Shown piece by piece: positions 61,186 to 64,000 of a stretch of 64,000 nucleotides of DNA. Position 1 is the first letter of the stretch, and each line of letters starts with the position of its first letter. The translations under genes were made by a program, and so were the position numbers. The DNA is from Rothia mucilaginosa ATCC 25296 (GTDB lineage: Bacteria > Actinomycetota > Actinomycetes > Actinomycetales > Micrococcaceae), in contig NZ_ACVO01000015.1 of NCBI RefSeq assembly GCF_000175615.1, forward strand, positions 248,001 through 312,000. Direction: 5' to 3'. The notes below the pieces were generated by a model. That model did no database searches. It had not been told where the DNA came from and saw only the letters and a program-made list of their open reading frames with translations.

Positions 61186-62499
61186 ATGACTCACCCTCAG
61201 CAGCCTGCCGAACCGCTCTACTGCCCGCCCTGTACCCCAGCAGAGGCAGAGCGAAGCGCCACCATTGACCTTGATGCGCTAGAACATAATGTGCGCCGCC
61301 TCAAGGAACTTATTGGCGACCGCGCGCTCATTGCAGTGATTAAGGCGGACGCGTACGGTCACGGCGCGTACCCGGTGGCACGTTCGGCTATTGCTGCTGG
61401 TGCTGACCTGCTGGGTGTGGTGCACGTGAACGAGGCGCTGGAACTGCGTGCTGACGGTATTGAGGCGCCGCTCATGGCATGGTTGCATACTCCCTCCACC
61501 GATTTTGATGCGGCGCTGCAGGAGAAGATTCACCTGGGTGTTTCCGGTTGGGACCTGGAGGCGGTAGCTGCCGCCGCTGAACGCACCGGCGAGCGCGCTA
61601 TCGTGCATCTGAAGGCTGATACCGGTTTGGGTCGTAACGGCGCTACTGCGGCGGATTGGCCGGCGCTGGTGGCTCGCGCCGCCTGTCTGGAGGAGTCTGG
61701 GCTGATTACGGTTGAGGGTATTTTTAGCCACCTGGCGGTTGCTGATGAGCCGACCCGCGCCGAGACTGCACAGCAGCTTGATACCCTGGATACTTTTGTG
61801 GCTCAGGCTCGTGAGGCTGGCCTGGACCCGAAGATCGTGCATTTGGCGAACTCGCCGGCGACCCTGACCGCCTCGCTGGAGGGCTGGGATACGGAGGAGC
61901 GTCTGCTCGGTGACGGCGTGCGTTGCGGTTTGGCGCTGTACGGTCTTTCCCCGCTGCCGGAGGTCACCGCTGAGGACCTGGGGCTGAAGCCCGTCATGAC
62001 GGTGGGCAGCTATATTGCCGCTGTGAAGGAAGTTCCTGCAGGTCAGGGCGTTTCCTACGGTCTGCGCTACCACACTCCCAAGGCAACCACCCTGGCGCTG
62101 GTGCCGCTCGGCTACGCTGACGGTGTGCCGCGTATTGCGGAGAACGCGCCGGTGCGCATCTACCCGGGCGCGCAGAACGCGGAGGACGGCTCCGTGCCTA
62201 ACAATACGGAAGGTAAGACCTACCGCGTGGTCGGCCGCATCGCCATGGATCAGATGGTCGTTGACCTGGGCGAACCCGGCCTGAGCGACCCCGCCCTGGG
62301 CTACCTGGGTGCGCCCGCCATCCTTTTTGGTGCCGGTGAGAACCCGCCCGTGGAAGAGTGGGCGGATGCCGCGCAGACCATTAACTACGAAATCGTGACC
62401 CGCATTTCGTCCCGCGTGGAGCGCCTCTACGTTGGCGGCTCCTGGGTTGAAGCTGAGCTGAACGAGCTGTGGGGTACCGGGCAGGAGCAGGAGGGCTAA
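61186..62499 (+). CDS. alr: Alanine racemase
   Basis: Alr makes D-alanine for peptidoglycan using PLP. It has 437 residues. K53 in VIKADAYGHG binds PLP. GVSYGLRY (Y291) is the second catalytic residue. It is slightly longer than average because of an N-terminal extension of about 20 residues. GAAGG lies just before the ATG. The stop overlaps the tsaE start, so alr, tsaE and later genes are one unit. Confidence 0.96.
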   Translation: MTHPQQPAEPLYCPPCTPAEAERSATIDLDALEHNVRRLKELIGDRALIAVIKADAYGHGAYPVARSAIAAGADLLGVVHVNEALELRADGIEAPLMAWLHTPSTDFDAALQEKIHLGVSGWDLEAVAAAAERTGERAIVHLKADTGLGRNGATAADWPALVARAACLEESGLITVEGIFSHLAVADEPTRAETAQQLDTLDTFVAQAREAGLDPKIVHLANSPATLTASLEGWDTEERLLGDGVRCGLALYGLSPLPEVTAEDLGLKPVMTVGSYIAAVKEVPAGQGVSYGLRYHTPKATTLALVPLGYADGVPRIAENAPVRIYPGAQNAEDGSVPNNTEGKTYRVVGRIAMDQMVVDLGEPGLSDPALGYLGAPAILFGAGENPPVEEWADAAQTINYEIVTRISSRVERLYVGGSWVEAELNELWGTGQEQEG

Positions 62500-63104
62500 T
62501 GAGCGCTGAGTATATTTCTGCCGCACTCGACCTGGATGTGACCGGCCCCGACCATACCCGCCGCCTGGCGCTCACCCTGGCGCAGCACCTGAACGCCGGG
62601 GACGTACTGTTGCTCTCGGGCGAGCTCGGTGCGGGCAAGACCACGTTCACCCGCTCCTTGGGTGAAGGCCTGGGCGTGCGCGAAGGCGTTATCTCACCGA
62701 CCTTCGTGCTCTCACGCGTGCACCCGAACCTGCCGGACGGCCCCCGCCCCGGCGGCCCCGATCTGGTGCACGTGGACGCCTACCGCCTCTCCAGCGCCGA
62801 AGAGCTCGACGACCTGGATTTGGAGTTCTCCCTGCCGCGCTCGGTGACCGTCATCGAGTGGGGCCGCGATAAGGCTGAACATCTGAGTGATTCGCGCCTG
62901 GAGCTGGACTTCACCCGCCTAACCGGCGCGGATGCACGCTTCGCCTACTCGGGTGCCGAAGAGTTCAGCTGGGACGACGAAGACGAGGACGAAAACGACG
63001 AGGACGCGGACACCCCCGAACCTCGCCTGCTGCGGGTGCGCGCCTTCGGCCCCCGCTGGGAGTACGCTTTCGACGCCCTGAAAGAGGCCCTGCAGAGCGC
63101 CTAG
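62499..63104 (+). CDS. tsaE: tRNA threonylcarbamoyladenosine synthesis ATPase TsaE
   Basis: TsaE is the ATPase that works with TsaB and TsaD on the t6A37 modification. ATG at 62499 overlaps the alr stop (TAATG). It is 201 residues. Walker A GELGAGKT is at 41-48. HVDAYRLSS and VIEWGRDKAEHL follow. The C-terminal part has an acidic run, DDEDEDENDEDAD, longer than in most homologues. Confidence 0.95.
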   Translation: MSAEYISAALDLDVTGPDHTRRLALTLAQHLNAGDVLLLSGELGAGKTTFTRSLGEGLGVREGVISPTFVLSRVHPNLPDGPRPGGPDLVHVDAYRLSSAEELDDLDLEFSLPRSVTVIEWGRDKAEHLSDSRLELDFTRLTGADARFAYSGAEEFSWDDEDEDENDEDADTPEPRLLRVRAFGPRWEYAFDALKEALQSA

Positions 63105-63115
63105 AGCCCGCGCGT

Positions 63116-63121
63116 TAGAAT
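63116..63121 (+). promoter_or_regulatory. -10 element for a possible leaderless tsaB transcript
   Basis: TAGAAT lies 6 bases (GATAGG) before the GTG of tsaB. It would give tsaB its own start in addition to read-through from tsaE. Confidence 0.35.
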
Positions 63122-63127
63122 GATAGG

Positions 63128-63943
63128 GTGCTAGTACTTGCCCTTGATTCATCCGCCACCGCATCTGTGGCGCTCGCCCGTGTGCACGGCTCCGAAGCCG
63201 GTGCGTCCTTCGAAATCCTCGCCCGCTACGAGAGTGAAGATACCCGCTCCCACGCCGAGGTGATGGGCCCCTACGCGCAGGCGGCCCTGCAGGACGCTGG
63301 CGTGCGCGGCGAAGATTTGGATGCGATTCTGACCGGTACCGGTCCGGGACCTTTTACGGGTCTTCGCGCCGGTATCGTTACTGCGCGCGCTCTGGGTTTT
63401 GCCTGGTCGGTGCCGGTGTACGGCATGATGAGCCTGACCGCCCTGGCTGAGCGTGCTGTGTCTGGCGTGGTTGCCGGTGAAGAGAACGTAGAACGAGCGT
63501 TCGCCTCTGCTGAAAGTGCTGAGCTTGTAGAAGGTGCTGAGCTGCTCGTACTCTCCGACGCGCGCCGCCGCGAAGTCTACTCCGCCCGCTACCGCGTGAA
63601 CGCCGAAGGCTACAGCCTGGTGGACGGCCCGAACGTATGCCCCGCCTCCGAAATTCTGCCCGGTGGGGCTCCCTCCTATGCCTACGGCTACGGCGCTGGC
63701 CTGTACTCCGAGGCCCTCGAAGAACACGGCTGGACCATCGTCGAATCTGCCCGCGGGGTTCACCCCCACGCCGAGTACCTGGTTGCCGCCGCGGCACACC
63801 TGGGCGTAGAGAACCTGAGCGAGGACACCTCTGCCCAGTACCTGCGCGACTCAGACGCAAAGGTCCCCGCCGCAATGCTCGCCCGCCAGCAGAAGCAGGC
63901 CGCGCAGTCTACTGCACAGGCTGCCGCGCAGAAGGAGAGCTAA
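63128..63943 (+). CDS. tsaB: tRNA threonylcarbamoyladenosine synthesis protein TsaB
   Basis: TsaB is the non-catalytic partner of TsaD in t6A synthesis, with an ASKHA fold. It has 271 residues and starts with GTG. MLVLALDSSATASVALAR and GPGPFTGLRAGIVTARALG are diagnostic. The tail is Gln/Ala-rich. It is 23 bases after tsaE, and its stop abuts the next start. Confidence 0.95.
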   Translation: MLVLALDSSATASVALARVHGSEAGASFEILARYESEDTRSHAEVMGPYAQAALQDAGVRGEDLDAILTGTGPGPFTGLRAGIVTARALGFAWSVPVYGMMSLTALAERAVSGVVAGEENVERAFASAESAELVEGAELLVLSDARRREVYSARYRVNAEGYSLVDGPNVCPASEILPGGAPSYAYGYGAGLYSEALEEHGWTIVESARGVHPHAEYLVAAAAHLGVENLSEDTSAQYLRDSDAKVPAAMLARQQKQAAQSTAQAAAQKES

Positions 63944-64000
63944 ATGAGTGCTACCGAAAATATCGTGCGAGACGACCTAGCTCTGGGTGCCCGTCTGCGC
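63944..64000 (+). CDS. Start of a fourth gene, possibly rimI (partial)
   Basis: ATG at 63944 directly follows the tsaB stop. Nineteen codons are visible (MSATENIVRDDLALGARLR), cut by the window edge. In related genomes rimI (ribosomal protein acetyltransferase) or tsaD follows tsaB. The visible part is too short to decide. Confidence 0.4.
   Translation, partial: MSATENIVRDDLALGARLR

Overview
The window is a stretch of a high-GC Gram-positive (actinobacterial) chromosome, most likely Micrococcaceae and best matching an oral Rothia such as R. mucilaginosa. Reasons: many GTG/TTG starts, a short adenylate kinase, a spc operon without rpsN (as in Micrococcus), an actinobacterial L17 with a long tail, mycothiol-type MshA, an LAxTG sorting signal, and moderate rather than extreme GC. 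The species name is inference; the phylum is well supported.

Layout. 1-707: 3' end of a serine dehydratase gene. 749-8584: rpoB-rpoC with promoter, intercistronic hairpin and terminator. 8585-11194: a secreted neutral ceramidase behind an AT-rich spacer. 11396-14858: str operon (rpsL, rpsG, fusA) with a long leader holding a candidate leader peptide and attenuator. 14902-16302: tuf as its own unit. 16690-20226 (minus): a 1139-residue membrane protein. 20371-26018: S10 operon (rpsJ to rpsQ). 26300-31567: a sortase-anchored beta-propeller surface protein and a smaller propeller paralogue, with structured intergenic DNA between them. 31697-36035: spc operon (rplN to rplO). 36264-40514: secY-adk, map, rlmN. 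40557-45229: infA, rpmJ, rpsM, rpsK, rpoA, rplQ, truA. 45372-46620: rplM-rpsI. 46677-49490: polyphosphate kinase 2 and glmM. 49581-52297 (minus): mscL, a VanY-like lipoprotein, coaA. 52470-56751: glmS, acpS, NAD(P)HX repair enzyme. 56987-61041 (minus): sugar transferase, a putative phosphatase-like protein and mshA. 61186-64000: alr, tsaE, tsaB and the start of a fourth gene.

The core is the transcription/translation supercluster (RNA polymerase, ribosomal proteins, elongation and initiation factors, SecY). It is unusual in being split by accessory genes at several operon boundaries. The flanking block makes cell envelope precursors (GlmM, GlmS, Alr, exopolysaccharide priming, VanY-type trimming) and cofactors (CoaA, AcpS, mycothiol).

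The most interesting signals are: a 19-codon leader ORF overlapping a terminator-like hairpin upstream of rpsL; a 10-nt promoter core CCTGTATAGT shared by three ribosomal operons, with a variant at rpoB; a gene directly after mshA that is a candidate for the unassigned mycothiol phosphatase step; a surface beta-propeller gene with an IdeR/DtxR-like site over its promoter; and a set of apparently leaderless genes (glmS, glmM, coaA, mscL, tsaB). No rRNA, tRNA, CRISPR array, insertion sequence or prophage was seen.
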